The notes beneath the pieces were generated by a model, which was not told the DNA's origin, did no database searches, and was given only the letters and a program-made list of their open reading frames with translations. Shown piece by piece: positions 20,340 through 29,355 of a stretch of 64,000 bases of DNA. The translations under genes were made by a program, and so were the position numbers. This stretch comes from Acidobacteriota bacterium (GTDB lineage Bacteria; Acidobacteriota; Vicinamibacteria; Vicinamibacterales; CAVVIG01): the NCBI GenBank assembly GCA_025463215.1, contig JAOBWF010000146.1, forward strand, positions 27,097 through 91,096, given 5' to 3'. The number at the start of each line of letters is the position of its first letter. Position 1 is the stretch's first letter.

Positions 20340-21756
20340 GGCTGCGGACCTCGGCGGCCGCGCGCGCGCCTTCGCGCAGAACGTGGCGGCGCAGTCCGGG
20401 AATGTGCACGTCCTGGATATAAGAGCGCCAGTCGAGCCGCCGCACGTCGAAGTCGAACCCTGCGCGCTGCGGCTCGTCCACATCGTCGAGCAGCCGCTGC
20501 GTGTTCGCGGTGTCGAAGATGGTGCCGACCTTCATGTAGGTCTCGTAGAGGTCGGCCAGGTAGAGCAACCGCTTCATGGTGGTGCTGCGGCGCTCCTCGC
20601 CGGCATACATCTCGCGGAAACGCTCGTGCGTCGGAAAGGTGAATTGCGGCATCGTAATCGCCCGGCCGCGCCGATCGAGCATCGGGTCACGCGTGAAGTA
20701 GTCGTGCGCGAACTCGTAGATCCGAGCGCCGGTGAGCGGATTGAGCGCGCCGGAGCCGACGGCGTAATAGCTGATCGCGGGGGACTCGGCGACGAGCGGC
20801 AGCATCGCCAGCATCGCGTTGGCGACGAAATCGACCGGCACCATGTCGTAGACGGTGTCGAGACCGACCGGAAAGTCCGGCATCCGTCCCCGGCCGAACT
20901 CGACGAACAGCGGATCGCAGACGTTGAGGTTCTCGAGCCAGCCGGGCGCGGGATCGCGCAGGCTGCTCTCGATGATCGTCGGGCGGACAATCGTGGTCGG
21001 TACATCGCCGCGGTGGCGCGCGAGCATCATCTCGCCGAGCGCTTTGGTATAGGTGTAACTGTCGTGCCAGCCGAGGCTCCTGGCGCGGGTCATCCCAGCT
21101 TCGACGAGTCGCGCCCGGATCGCGCGCTGGTCCCACTGCTCGGCCTTCGCCTCAGCCGCGACCGAAGAGACGATCTGTTCGATCGCTTCGATTTCGCCCG
21201 ACAGGATGTCCCGCGCCAGTGCGGTCTCGAGAATCCTGCCGGTCTGCTGGCCCGCCACGAAGGCGGTCGACACGTGCATGAGTACCGCGTGGCGGCAGTC
21301 GCGCGCGAACTCGGCGACGTGCTGGACGCTGCGCGTGTTGTGCAGAAACGCGTCGTTGATCGGCGCATCGAAGACCACCGACGCCGCGCCGTTGATGATG
21401 ATGTCGACCCGCGACGTCAGGACGGTGTATTCGCCATCCTCGAGGCCGAGCCGGGGCTCTGACACGTCGCCGCTGATCGGGATGATCTTGTCGCGCGCAA
21501 ACGCGGCCCACCGATCGCCATGCGCTCGCGCCAGCGCGTCGAACGCCGGCGACGTGAGCACTTCGGTCTCGAATCGCGTGAGCGCCGGGATTGACGGCGC
21601 CGCCGCCTCACGTTTCGTCCGGATCAGCAGATAGATGCAGCCGATGTCCGGCGCGCAGCGCAGCAGGCGCTCGACGATGACCTTGCCGAGAAAGCCGGTG
21701 CCGCCGGTCAACAGGACAGTCTTGCCGCGCAGGTGAAGGTGAAGAGGTGTTGGCAT
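20332..21756 (-). CDS. fatty-acyl-CoA (thioester) reductase, fatty-alcohol-forming type
   Basis: A 474-residue extended short-chain reductase of the FAR/male-sterility (NAD_binding_4) kind. It has a TGGTGFLG nucleotide loop at 17-24, KIIPISGDVSEPRLGL, and the catalytic Tyr/Lys in YTYTK near 235. IVRPTIIESS follows, and then a C-terminal sterile-like domain. Such enzymes reduce acyl-CoA to fatty alcohol or aldehyde with NADPH. The ATG at 21756 is eight bases after the MFS stop. It overlaps the AGPS gene, whose second substrate is a fatty alcohol, so the two enzymes probably act in sequence. Confidence 0.9.
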   Translation of the reverse strand: MPTPLHLHLRGKTVLLTGGTGFLGKVIVERLLRCAPDIGCIYLLIRTKREAAAPSIPALTRFETEVLTSPAFDALARAHGDRWAAFARDKIIPISGDVSEPRLGLEDGEYTVLTSRVDIIINGAASVVFDAPINDAFLHNTRSVQHVAEFARDCRHAVLMHVSTAFVAGQQTGRILETALARDILSGEIEAIEQIVSSVAAEAKAEQWDQRAIRARLVEAGMTRARSLGWHDSYTYTKALGEMMLARHRGDVPTTIVRPTIIESSLRDPAPGWLENLNVCDPLFVEFGRGRMPDFPVGLDTVYDMVPVDFVANAMLAMLPLVAESPAISYYAVGSGALNPLTGARIYEFAHDYFTRDPMLDRRGRAITMPQFTFPTHERFREMYAGEERRSTTMKRLLYLADLYETYMKVGTIFDTANTQRLLDDVDEPQRAGFDFDVRRLDWRSYIQDVHIPGLRRHVLREGARAAAEVRSHG

Positions 21757-21764
21757 GTCAGGTC

Positions 21765-23045
21765 TCAGGCCAGAGCGTCGAGGGTCCGCAGCCGACGATC
21801 TCTCGCACCGGACAGGACGACCGCGCCTTTGGCGAGGCCGCCGCACATGAACAGGAGCACGATGCCGCGGCCGGGGCCGGTGCCGATCACCGGCCCGAGC
21901 CAGCCGGCGAGCGCGCCGCCCGGCGACATCGCCGGCGTGAAGACATGGTCCGCGAGCGGACCCGCGAGCGCGTAACTCACCGGCAGCGATGCCCAGGTAA
22001 TGGCGCGGCGCAGCGCGAACACGCGGCCTTGCGCCTCGACCGGCACGCGCACCTGCCAGACCGCCTGCTCTTCGGCGATCACGCCGGCGAGCCCGAACAG
22101 GAACACGAACCCCAGCGCCGCCATCCGCACCGGCGTCGTCGCCGCGGCCGCGGATAGCATCGCGGCCACCAGCATCGCGTCGTAGCGCAGCAGCCGGCGA
22201 ATGCCCCCCTCGGGGCGCGCGAGGCCGCTGGCGGTGACCGCGCCCGCCAGCATGCCGAGCCCCATCGCGGCCATCACGAAGCCGAGCGCTTCGGGCCCGG
22301 CGATGGTCAGCACCAGCGGCGTCGCCAGCGCGATGACGAAGCCGCCCGGAAGATAGCTCGCGATGATGTACGCAGCCAGCCGCAGGAGGCCGTGCTGACG
22401 AATGACGCTCCAGGCGTCGCGGATGTCGCGCCAGATGCGACCGTCGCGGATCGACGGCGTCGCGATCGGCATCATCACCAGCGACAGCAGTGCGACGACC
22501 GACATCAACAGGTCGAGGCCGATGACCCCGCCGACGCCGATCACGCCCAGCAGCAGCCCGGCGACCGCCGGAGCGACGACCTGCTGTCCGGCGTAGCCGA
22601 ACTGCATCAGCGCCGCCGCGCGGGCGACGTGCTCGGGCGGCGCGAGCAGCGTCACGAGCGCGGTGTAGGCGGGCCAGCGCAGGCAGGTGAGCGCGGCACC
22701 GAGCGTCAGGATCGCGTAGAGCCACGCCGGAGACGCCACGTTCCAGTAGAACGCCGCTTCGAGCGCGACGACGACGAGGACCGCGGCAGCGTCGGCCATG
22801 ATCATCGCGCGGCGGGCGCCGAGCCGGTCCACGGCCCAGCCGATCCCGGGCGCGGCGAGGATGCCGGGAAGAATCGCGCTCACTTCCAGCAGCGCGAACA
22901 GCGTCGCCGAGTGCGTACGTTCATAGACCCAGACCCCGAGCGCGAAGGTGGTCAGGCCGCGGCCGGTCAACGCGAGCGTCTGCGGCGCCCACAGCAGCGT
23001 GAATCGCCCCCAGCCGCGCGAGACCTCGGTGCCGGTGTCCGTCAA
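21765..23045 (-). CDS. MFS transporter in the ether-lipid operon
   Basis: A 426-residue protein with about twelve hydrophobic helices. GWAVDRLGARRAMI is the cytoplasmic MFS motif A between helices 2 and 3. It belongs to the MFS_3-like group that includes EntS and the lysophospholipid flippase LplT. The start appears to be TTG 23045, overlapping the oxidase stop as TTGA. Its place between the oxidase and the reductase suggests movement of a lipid or lipid precursor across the inner membrane, but the substrate is not readable. Confidence 0.87.
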   Translation of the reverse strand: MTDTGTEVSRGWGRFTLLWAPQTLALTGRGLTTFALGVWVYERTHSATLFALLEVSAILPGILAAPGIGWAVDRLGARRAMIMADAAAVLVVVALEAAFYWNVASPAWLYAILTLGAALTCLRWPAYTALVTLLAPPEHVARAAALMQFGYAGQQVVAPAVAGLLLGVIGVGGVIGLDLLMSVVALLSLVMMPIATPSIRDGRIWRDIRDAWSVIRQHGLLRLAAYIIASYLPGGFVIALATPLVLTIAGPEALGFVMAAMGLGMLAGAVTASGLARPEGGIRRLLRYDAMLVAAMLSAAAATTPVRMAALGFVFLFGLAGVIAEEQAVWQVRVPVEAQGRVFALRRAITWASLPVSYALAGPLADHVFTPAMSPGGALAGWLGPVIGTGPGRGIVLLFMCGGLAKGAVVLSGARDRRLRTLDALA

Positions 23046-24352
23046 TGGCCGCAGTCACCGAACCCGAGCGCGCGATCCAGGTACGTTGAACCCAGCTTGC
23101 GTGTGGGATCGACCTGCAGGATCGCATCGCGCCAGGCGTCGTAACGCGCGCCGTAGACCTGCCGCATGTCGGCGGCGGTGATGTGGCGCGTCTGGTTGAG
23201 GAACGGACTGGCGCCGAGCTCCACCATCATGCGGTTGTAGTCACGGTAGAACGATTCCCACTGCGGCGCCTCGCGCCGGTCGAAGGAGACGGGGTCGATC
23301 GCGACCCGCTCGTCGGCGTCGAGAAACCTCCGCTCGGGGAAGACGCGGAAGATTTCGATCAGCGAGGAGGCCGGGTAATTGCGGTGCGATCGGCAGAAGT
23401 TCGAGATGCGCGGCACCGCGTCGGCGAAGCGGCCGAACGGCAGGCTCCACGTGATGAAGTCGAGATAGGCGGAGCCGTCGCGCGGATAGTCGGTCAGGTT
23501 CTGGATGTGCAGCCGGCGTCGTGGCTTCTTGATGATGCCGAGCGGCACGACGGTGCCCAGGACCGCGGCGCGGCTGACGCGCGGCAGGGCGCGCGCGAGC
23601 CGGACGTACGACGTGTTCGGTCCCTCGAGCAGCATGTCGAAGGGGACCGACGGATCGGCTGGCCGCCGGTTCTCGTGCACGCGCATGATCACGAGGTTGA
23701 GTTTCGGAAAGAGCAGCGTGCGCTGTTCCAGCGCCCGCGCGTGATCAGCGGCATCGTCGAGAAAGCGATCGAGCGGCCGTGCTTCTTCGTGGACGTCGGC
23801 GCTGGCGAGCGGCACGGTCTTCAACCTGGCCTCGGCGACCACGCCGATGCCGCTGTAGCTGTCCCGCAGCAGCGCCAGCGCGTCGTCGTCTCGCCCAGCG
23901 TGCAGTTCGACCAGCTCGCCTGACGGCCGCACGATCTTGACGCTGATCACCGCGCTGCTGACGCCGTTCGCACCCGGGTTGAACGGATGATTGCTGCCCT
24001 TGGTCGGCGCGGTGATGCAGCCGCCGACGCTCGGATTCGCGGTGATCGTGAATCCCGGTAGCTGACGTCCGTGCGCATAGAGCGCGCGGCTCAGGGCGAG
24101 GACGGTAAGGCCGCCGCCGACCACGACAGAATCCGCAGCGGTTTCGACGATCGCGTTCATCGCGCTCATGTCGAGGGCGCGGCGGCCGGCAGGCGCCATC
24201 AGCGCGGTCTTCGACATGCGTCCGCCCATCACGAGCAGCCGATCGGAGGCGCCGCCGATCATCTCCTGCAGATCGCTGATCGTGCGCGGCCGCAGTACCG
24301 CGTCGACGGTCGAGACGACGTTGCCGAGCCAGTTCTGGATCTGTTCGGGCAC
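23042..24352 (-). CDS. FAD-linked oxidase/oxidoreductase (VAO family)
   Basis: A 436-residue protein. The start is GTG 24352, one base after the desaturase stop. An N-terminal FAD_binding_4 domain (about 15-185) has GGRMSKTAL and TANPSVGGCITAPTKGSNHP around the FAD site. The C-terminal substrate domain ends in DPTRKLGSTYLDRALGFG, as in the sugar-lactone oxidase (ALO/gulonolactone oxidase) branch. The second FAD enzyme of the operon, it is clearly distinct from AGPS. In this setting it could act on an alkyl/acyl intermediate or a polar head, but neither is shown. Confidence 0.82.
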   Translation of the reverse strand: MPEQIQNWLGNVVSTVDAVLRPRTISDLQEMIGGASDRLLVMGGRMSKTALMAPAGRRALDMSAMNAIVETAADSVVVGGGLTVLALSRALYAHGRQLPGFTITANPSVGGCITAPTKGSNHPFNPGANGVSSAVISVKIVRPSGELVELHAGRDDDALALLRDSYSGIGVVAEARLKTVPLASADVHEEARPLDRFLDDAADHARALEQRTLLFPKLNLVIMRVHENRRPADPSVPFDMLLEGPNTSYVRLARALPRVSRAAVLGTVVPLGIIKKPRRRLHIQNLTDYPRDGSAYLDFITWSLPFGRFADAVPRISNFCRSHRNYPASSLIEIFRVFPERRFLDADERVAIDPVSFDRREAPQWESFYRDYNRMMVELGASPFLNQTRHITAADMRQVYGARYDAWRDAILQVDPTRKLGSTYLDRALGFGDCGH

Positions 24353-24353
24353 G

Positions 24354-25565
24354 CTAGTCGCCGGATTCCGGCGTCGCGACCCGTCGCATCCCGCCCAGCT
24401 TCGCGTAGTCCCACGATTCAGAGTTCTTGTAGACGACGCCGCTGAAGAGTCCGTCGTAGAGCAGCGCGCACGACGCGGGTTGGAGCAGGTCGATGGCCGG
24501 GGCGCGAAGGGGCGCGAGGTCGGGCGCGACCATCGCCTCCGCGGCCGCGAGGTGATAGCAGGGGATCGCCGGCGACAGATGGTGGAGCGAGTGATAGTTC
24601 GACAGGCCGTGACCGAGCCAGCGGACGAACGCACCGCAGTGGATGTCGGAGACGTTGAGCGCGTCGGCCATGTCCGCGCGGCGCGCGGAGGTCCAGTACA
24701 CCTGGTTCGGTGTCATGTGGGTGGCGAACACGTGGAACGTGAACGAATGGCCGATGACCAGCGCGATCACGAACAGCAGCATCAGCCGCGGCGACCACGC
24801 GTAGAGCAGCGCGAGGAAGACGATCGACGCCACGGTGGCCGGCCACGACTCGGCCCGGCGGAAGTCACGCCGCGCGACCGAGAATTCCCCGCTGAAGAAG
24901 AGCACCGCCGGTCCCATGAACAACGGCAGGATCGACAGATACGCAAGCTGACGCACGCGCAGCGGCAGCCGCACCGCCCACGCGCCGAAGCGCAGCGGCG
25001 GCCGCAGCGGCGCCGGGCACAGGTCCAGCGAGCAGTGATCCGGGTGGGTGGTTGCTTCCTTGTGTTCGACGCCGAAGCGCTTCGGATCGGCGGTCGACTG
25101 GCTGTGACGATGATGATCCAGGTGCGATCGGCGGAAGCCGGCGTACTCCATCAGGAGGAACGGCGCGAGCAGATGGCCGAAGAGGTCGTTGACGCGCTTC
25201 GAGGGCAGGAACGAGCCGTGCGCGAGATCGTGCAGGATCGCGACCCCGCCGTAGAGGCCGAGGCCGGCGATCATCACGAGCGGCACCGCGGTCCAGCCCC
25301 AACCGGCGTTCCACAGACCGGTGGCCGCCAGCAGCGGCGCGACGATGAAGAGCACGGTCCGAGCGGTGGCGAGCGCGGCGCGGCCGACGGCGGGCGTGAA
25401 CGTCAGCTGCCGCGCGCGCGCGAGGCGCTGCACGGCAGCGAGTGCCTTCTGCTCGAGCTCTGGGCCCCAGCCGCCGGCGTCCAATGCGTGCAGCACGCCC
25501 TGACGGTAGAGCTTCGAACTGTTGACGATACCCGGATCGGATACAGATGCAGCCGTCGTAATCAA
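24354..25565 (-). CDS. membrane fatty acid desaturase, first gene of the ether-lipid operon
   Basis: A 403-residue di-iron desaturase with histidine boxes HDLAHGS, HLDHHRH and HSLHHLS, and several transmembrane segments. It differs in sequence and box spacing from the desaturase at 12249. The predicted start is TTG 25565, 32 bases after a perfect TATAAT, with no strong ribosome site, so the start is uncertain. It could desaturate an acyl/alkyl chain or, like plasmalogen desaturases, the ether lipid itself; the latter belong to another family, so this is speculation. Confidence 0.88.
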   Translation of the reverse strand: MITTAASVSDPGIVNSSKLYRQGVLHALDAGGWGPELEQKALAAVQRLARARQLTFTPAVGRAALATARTVLFIVAPLLAATGLWNAGWGWTAVPLVMIAGLGLYGGVAILHDLAHGSFLPSKRVNDLFGHLLAPFLLMEYAGFRRSHLDHHRHSQSTADPKRFGVEHKEATTHPDHCSLDLCPAPLRPPLRFGAWAVRLPLRVRQLAYLSILPLFMGPAVLFFSGEFSVARRDFRRAESWPATVASIVFLALLYAWSPRLMLLFVIALVIGHSFTFHVFATHMTPNQVYWTSARRADMADALNVSDIHCGAFVRWLGHGLSNYHSLHHLSPAIPCYHLAAAEAMVAPDLAPLRAPAIDLLQPASCALLYDGLFSGVVYKNSESWDYAKLGGMRRVATPESGD

Positions 25566-25597
25566 CGTCTCAACACTCTTCGAGGGGGGAGACGAGG

Positions 25598-25603
25598 ATT
25601 ATA
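25598..25603 (-). promoter_or_regulatory. -10 box of the ether-lipid operon
   Basis: A perfect TATAAT on the minus strand in an AT-richer stretch ahead of the desaturase, with no recognisable -35 at the usual distance. It is the best promoter for the whole desaturase-to-AGPS run. Confidence 0.5.
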
Positions 25604-25640
25604 CGCGAGACTCTGCCGTTTTAGTCGCCGCCAGCGCTGC

Positions 25641-25673
25641 GACAAAAATTGTCAGCGACGCATCGGCTACAAT
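25641..25673 (+). promoter_or_regulatory. candidate promoter/operator of the divergent PlsC gene
   Basis: It contains the perfect inverted repeat GACAA-AAA-TTGTC (25641-25653) and a -10-like TACAAT (25668-25673). A TTGTCA overlaps the repeat but lies only 13 bases from the -10, short for sigma-70. The site lies between the divergent lipid operon and PlsC, so one regulator could control both. Confidence 0.35.
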
Positions 25674-25715
25674 TCAGACGCCAGCGCGCGCCAATGCCGC
25701 GGACGGCAGAAGCGC

Positions 25716-26453
25716 ATGACGACTGAAGCGGGCAACCAGCAACATCCGAAGACAATCGAGTCGCGCGACGGGCGACTGCCTCGCCGCGCCTTCGAGTATT
25801 TCTCGCGAGCGGTGTTTCGGATCTATGCACCGCTCGAAGTTATGCCGGGTGAGCCGCTCCCTTCTGAACCTTTTCTTCTCTGCAGCAATCATTCGAGTCA
25901 CCTCGACAGTGCGGTGCTGATGGTCGCCGCCGACCGGTCGTTCGAATCGTTCCGGCTGCTCGCCGCGGCCGATTATTTCGACCCGCTCTCGACCACCGGC
26001 CGTCTCACCCGCGCGGTCCTGAACATCGTCGCGATCGATCGCGCCGGCGAGCATTCCGCCCGATTGCGGCGGACTATCGCGGAGTGCCGCGAGCTCATCC
26101 GTTCGCAACAGGTCAGTTTGATCGCCTTTCCGGAAGGGACGCGGTCGACCGGCGGCGTCATGCTGCCGTTCAAGCGCGGTGCGGCATTCCTCGCCTTGGC
26201 GCTCGGCGTCCCGGTGGTGCCGGCATACATCGACGGCGCGCGCCGATCGCTGCCGAAGGGATCGTGGATTCCGAAGCCGACGCGGATCCGGGTGCAGTTC
26301 GGGCCCACCATCCGTCCGGAGGAGTGGGGCGCGATTCACGGTCAGAAGGCGCGGAACGACTACGTCAGCCGCGAACTCGAACGGCGGATCGCGGACCTGG
26401 CGCGTGCCGCTACACGCGGTGCCAGGGCAGGTTCTTCCGGAAGTTCTTCGTAG
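25716..26453 (+). CDS. plsC: 1-acylglycerol-3-phosphate acyltransferase (PlsC) family protein
   Basis: A 245-residue PlsC. It has catalytic NHSSHLD near residue 57, FPEGTRSTGG near 138, and the VPAYIDGA strand typical of the family. ATG 25716 is the first start after the -10-like box. It is divergent from the desaturase-led operon and overlaps the convergent CDP-alcohol phosphatidyltransferase by 44 bases. It probably adds an acyl chain to lyso-phosphatidate or its alkyl counterpart. Its neighbours suggest phospholipid assembly. Confidence 0.9.
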   Translation: MTTEAGNQQHPKTIESRDGRLPRRAFEYFSRAVFRIYAPLEVMPGEPLPSEPFLLCSNHSSHLDSAVLMVAADRSFESFRLLAAADYFDPLSTTGRLTRAVLNIVAIDRAGEHSARLRRTIAECRELIRSQQVSLIAFPEGTRSTGGVMLPFKRGAAFLALALGVPVVPAYIDGARRSLPKGSWIPKPTRIRVQFGPTIRPEEWGAIHGQKARNDYVSRELERRIADLARAATRGARAGSSGSSS

Positions 26454-27162
26454 AGAGGACCTGGAATACGCCGCTCGCGAGATAGGCAGCGAAGAACACC
26501 GACACGGCCACCGCGACGTTGTGAGCCGCGTAGGCGATCGCCGCGAGGACGAGGAACGGCCACTTCGCGCGCGCCATCCAGGCGGCGAGCCGCGGGGTGT
26601 CGCGGTATCGGATCTGCGACATCATCAGCGGCGCGGTGACGGCGGCGAACAGAATCGGCAGCCACGCCAGCGCCGGCGGGCCGGTGATCGCCGCCAGGAT
26701 GCTCGCGGCGACCGACATCGCGGCAACCGGCGAGGGGACGCCCTGGAATGATGTCCGCTCCTCGGAGGCGTGGCCGACCGCGCCCACGGTGTATCGGCGC
26801 AGCCGCACGATCGCGCAGCCGTAAAAACAGACGCCGGCGATGGCGCTGACGATCAGGGTGGAGCGGTCGGCGCGCGCGCCGTACGCGGTGAGCAGCGCCG
26901 CCGGTAACGCCGCGAACGAGCTCGTGTCGCACAGGCTGTCGAGCACGGCCCCCTCGGCGGGCGAACGCGTCAGGCCGCGCGCGGCGAGGCCGTCGACTGA
27001 ATCGAAGCCCCAGCCGATGAAGACGAACAGGCAGGCCACCGCCAGCGCGCGCGGGTCGTGCCACGTGAGCATGACGATCACGCCGACGACGCCGCTCGCA
27101 CCGTTGCCGAGCGACAGGCCGTCGGCGAGCACTGCCCGGTAACTGATTCGGGTGTTGTCCAT
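26410..27162 (-). CDS. CDP-alcohol phosphatidyltransferase (PssA-like)
   Basis: A 250-residue membrane protein with the full family signature D-G-x2-A-R-x8-G-x3-D-x3-D (from DGLAARG to SLCD, residues about 55-77) and about seven hydrophobic segments. Such enzymes swap CMP of CDP-diacyl- or CDP-dialkyl-glycerol for serine, inositol, glycerol phosphate or another alcohol. Bacterial PssA enzymes are the nearest pattern I recognise, but the alcohol cannot be fixed. A TAAGAT box lies at 27190-27195. The 3' overlap with PlsC supports a joint role in head-group addition. Confidence 0.88.
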   Translation of the reverse strand: MDNTRISYRAVLADGLSLGNGASGVVGVIVMLTWHDPRALAVACLFVFIGWGFDSVDGLAARGLTRSPAEGAVLDSLCDTSSFAALPAALLTAYGARADRSTLIVSAIAGVCFYGCAIVRLRRYTVGAVGHASEERTSFQGVPSPVAAMSVAASILAAITGPPALAWLPILFAAVTAPLMMSQIRYRDTPRLAAWMARAKWPFLVLAAIAYAAHNVAVAVSVFFAAYLASGVFQVLSTKNFRKNLPWHRV

Positions 27163-27265
27163 GATCGTCGGCGCAAGGCTCCGGCGGAGATCTTACTTGG
27201 GTCTCGTCTGCGGGAGCGAGCGGTGCTCGCCGGGCCGACACCCGCCGCGTCCGCGCGGTAATTCA

Positions 27266-27333
27266 GGCGAAGACGAAGACGGCGAACGTAACGGCCGGAC
27301 GCTAAATGGAATCGCCTGTTGAAGGCGGAGGAC
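27266..27333 (+). repeat. dispersed repeat/structured element, copy 1
   Basis: About 68 bases matching 42856-42922 at roughly three quarters of positions by eye. Shared blocks are GACGAAG, CGGCGAA, CGGAC, CTAAA and TGAAGG in the same order. In this copy CAGGCGA (27264-27270) and TCGCCTG (27312-27318) form a perfect enclosing 7-bp stem. It lies in the gap between two minus-strand genes. Confidence 0.55.
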
Positions 27334-27387
27334 ATCAGTACCGTGTCACGGTGACTTCCGGCCGTCCGCGGAGGGCTCAGATCAAAT

Positions 27388-28575
27388 CTACCGCAGCGCC
27401 CTCCGCACCGCGTCAAGGAGCTCGGCCTTGGCTGAGTTGATATCCTCCCCCGTAGCCTGCGGCGTCGCGCCGTTCGTGATCACGATGAGATGCCGGGCCG
27501 GGATGAACCGGATCGACTGGCCGAAAATGCCGACCGCCTCATAGCCGTCCGGGCGCGGCCACCAGAAGTAACCATATGGCACGGGGCCAGATGGGTTGAC
27601 CTGGTTCACGGTGGCCGCCGCCAACCAGCCGTCGGGCAAGATCGAACGGCCCCGCACGTTGGCGCCGCCGGCAATGAAGAGAGCCAGACGCCCGTAATCG
27701 CGCAGGGTCATGCCGATGCAGCAACCGCCCCGCTCCAGACCGCCGCGATCGACCATCCAGACCGCGTCGCTCTCCATACCCAGGGGCTGCCAGATCTTGC
27801 GGGAGAGGTATTTCGAGATCGGCTCGTGGACGGCGCGGCCGAGGAGAATGCCGGCGAGGTCAGTCTCGCCCGTCTTGTAGCTCCAGTGCGTTCCCGGCAG
27901 CGCCTCGCGCGGCAGGCGACGCATGTAGCTGACGAGCGGCTCGACGTCCGGCTCGCCGACCCAATTGGAGGAGACGGCGACGTCCGATTTCGGATCGGTG
28001 TAGTCCTCGTTCCATTTGACCCCCGACGTCATCGTGAGCAGCTGGCGGACGGTGACGCCATCGTAGGCGCTGCTCGTCATCTCCGGCACGTACGCGGTGA
28101 CCAGATCGTCCACGCCGTTGAGATATCCATCCTGAATCGCCGCACCGATGAGGACCGAGGTGATCGATTTGGTGACGGAGAACGTGTCCCAACGGTCGCT
28201 GGGTTGACGGCCGAGGGCGTAGCGCTCCATCACTACCTCGCCATCCTGGATGACCAGCACGCCGGTCAGATGGGCGGCGGCCATGAAGTCGCCGGTCGCG
28301 TAGGTGTGGCCCTTCCAGGTCACATCGGGCGCGATCTGCCGCGCCGCCTTCGGCAGCGGCGAGACGCGTCCGCCGCGCTTGACCTGAGCGACGGGAAACA
28401 ATTTGTCCAGGTGGCCGAAGATCGAGAGCTCCTGTTCCGGCGTCAGGGTCAACATGATCCCCGGATCGGTGTAGGGCAGCGGCTTCGCCGCTGTGGCGCA
28501 TCCAAGGCTCCCCACCACGGCGAAGGCGGCCCAACCGGCCAGCGCCACGCGACACGCCGTCATCGATGTTGACAC
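27388..28575 (-). CDS. secreted/lipoprotein-like serine hydrolase (beta-lactamase/class C family)
   Basis: A 395-residue Beta-lactamase-family serine hydrolase. The SxxK catalytic motif is SVTK in FSVTKSITS, YKTGE matches the second active-site element, and ASGVKW-type residues follow. A hydrophobic N-terminal segment ending in GSLGC suggests a lipoprotein-like export signal with an atypical lipobox. I start at GTG 28575 because a GATAAT box lies only 6 bases upstream; ATG 28563 is the alternative. Such proteins are esterases or peptidases; substrate unknown. The C-terminal half has the usual WWPRPDG/GIFGQ elements. Confidence 0.85.
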   Translation of the reverse strand: MSTSMTACRVALAGWAAFAVVGSLGCATAAKPLPYTDPGIMLTLTPEQELSIFGHLDKLFPVAQVKRGGRVSPLPKAARQIAPDVTWKGHTYATGDFMAAAHLTGVLVIQDGEVVMERYALGRQPSDRWDTFSVTKSITSVLIGAAIQDGYLNGVDDLVTAYVPEMTSSAYDGVTVRQLLTMTSGVKWNEDYTDPKSDVAVSSNWVGEPDVEPLVSYMRRLPREALPGTHWSYKTGETDLAGILLGRAVHEPISKYLSRKIWQPLGMESDAVWMVDRGGLERGGCCIGMTLRDYGRLALFIAGGANVRGRSILPDGWLAAATVNQVNPSGPVPYGYFWWPRPDGYEAVGIFGQSIRFIPARHLIVITNGATPQATGEDINSAKAELLDAVRRALR

Positions 28576-28581
28576 CCGCCC

Positions 28582-28587
28582 ATTATC
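28582..28587 (-). promoter_or_regulatory. candidate -10 box of the serine hydrolase
   Basis: GATAAT on the minus strand, 6 bases before GTG 28575. If used, the message would be leaderless and start at or next to the GTG. Confidence 0.35.
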
Positions 28588-28920
28588 GCGCGCACGACCG
28601 GTCAATCAGAGGGATCGATCTGACGGCCTCACGGTTGTTCTTCGATCGGCGTCCCTCCGGGACTGACCAGGGCCGATCGCGCTTGCCGCGATACGCATTA
28701 CCGAGCGCGGTGTTATGCATGTCGGTCTGATGCGGGTTCCCCGAGGCTCGCCGCATCTCACAAGCCCCGGTAACGGGCAGGTTAAGCACACTCCGCGACG
28801 CAGCGGGTCTGGCGCTATGCTGCGACCCTCGCAGTGGGCTGCGGTATGCGGTCGTGCGCTACCATCAGTTTTTCTCCACGTGCGGCACGCACGGGGACCA
28901 GCAGTGAGGCAGGGAAGGCT
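28588..28920. other. intergenic region upstream of the VOC gene
   Basis: About 330 bases between divergent genes. Short frames on both strands have no recognisable domain. A TACCAT in GTGCGCTACCATCAG about 60 bases before the VOC gene may be a -10. Nothing else is seen. Confidence 0.4.
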
Positions 28921-29355
28921 ATGACGCTTAAACGGATGGACAACGTCCTCATCGTTGTTGACGACCTCGAAGCCGCCAAGGCGTTCTTCATCGAACTGGG
29001 GCTCAGGCTCGAGGGCGAGTCGACAGTCGAAGGGCCTGCGGTCGGGAGCTTGATCGGCCTCAAGGATGTCCGGGCCACCCTCGCGATGATGCGGACACCC
29101 GATGGGCAGGGCATTGAGCTGGACAAGTTTCACACACCCAACGCGATCAGGTTTGGGCCCGTGGACGCGCCGGTGAACACGATGGGCATCCGACGCGTCA
29201 TGTTCGCCGTCGAGGACATCGGCGCTGTCGTTGCGCGCATGCGCGCCCACGGGGCCGAGCTCATTGGCGAAATGCAGTACGAGGACACGTATCGGCTAGC
29301 CTATATCCGCGGGCCTGAGGGCATCATTATCGGGCTTGCTGAGCAACTCCGCTAA
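28921..29355 (+). CDS. VOC (glyoxalase/bleomycin-resistance-type) family protein
   Basis: A 144-residue protein made of two beta-alpha-beta-beta-beta modules. MDNVLIVVDDLEAAKAFFIELGL is the classic first strand/helix, and RRVMFAVEDIGAVVARMRAHG starts the second. IRGPEGIIIGLAEQL is the typical C-terminal strand with the metal-ligand Glu. VOC proteins bind a metal and act on small molecules (lyases, dioxygenases, resistance proteins); the role here is unknown. ATG 28921 is preceded by AGGCAGGGAAGG. The gene is monocistronic between unrelated neighbours. Confidence 0.88.
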   Translation: MTLKRMDNVLIVVDDLEAAKAFFIELGLRLEGESTVEGPAVGSLIGLKDVRATLAMMRTPDGQGIELDKFHTPNAIRFGPVDAPVNTMGIRRVMFAVEDIGAVVARMRAHGAELIGEMQYEDTYRLAYIRGPEGIIIGLAEQLR

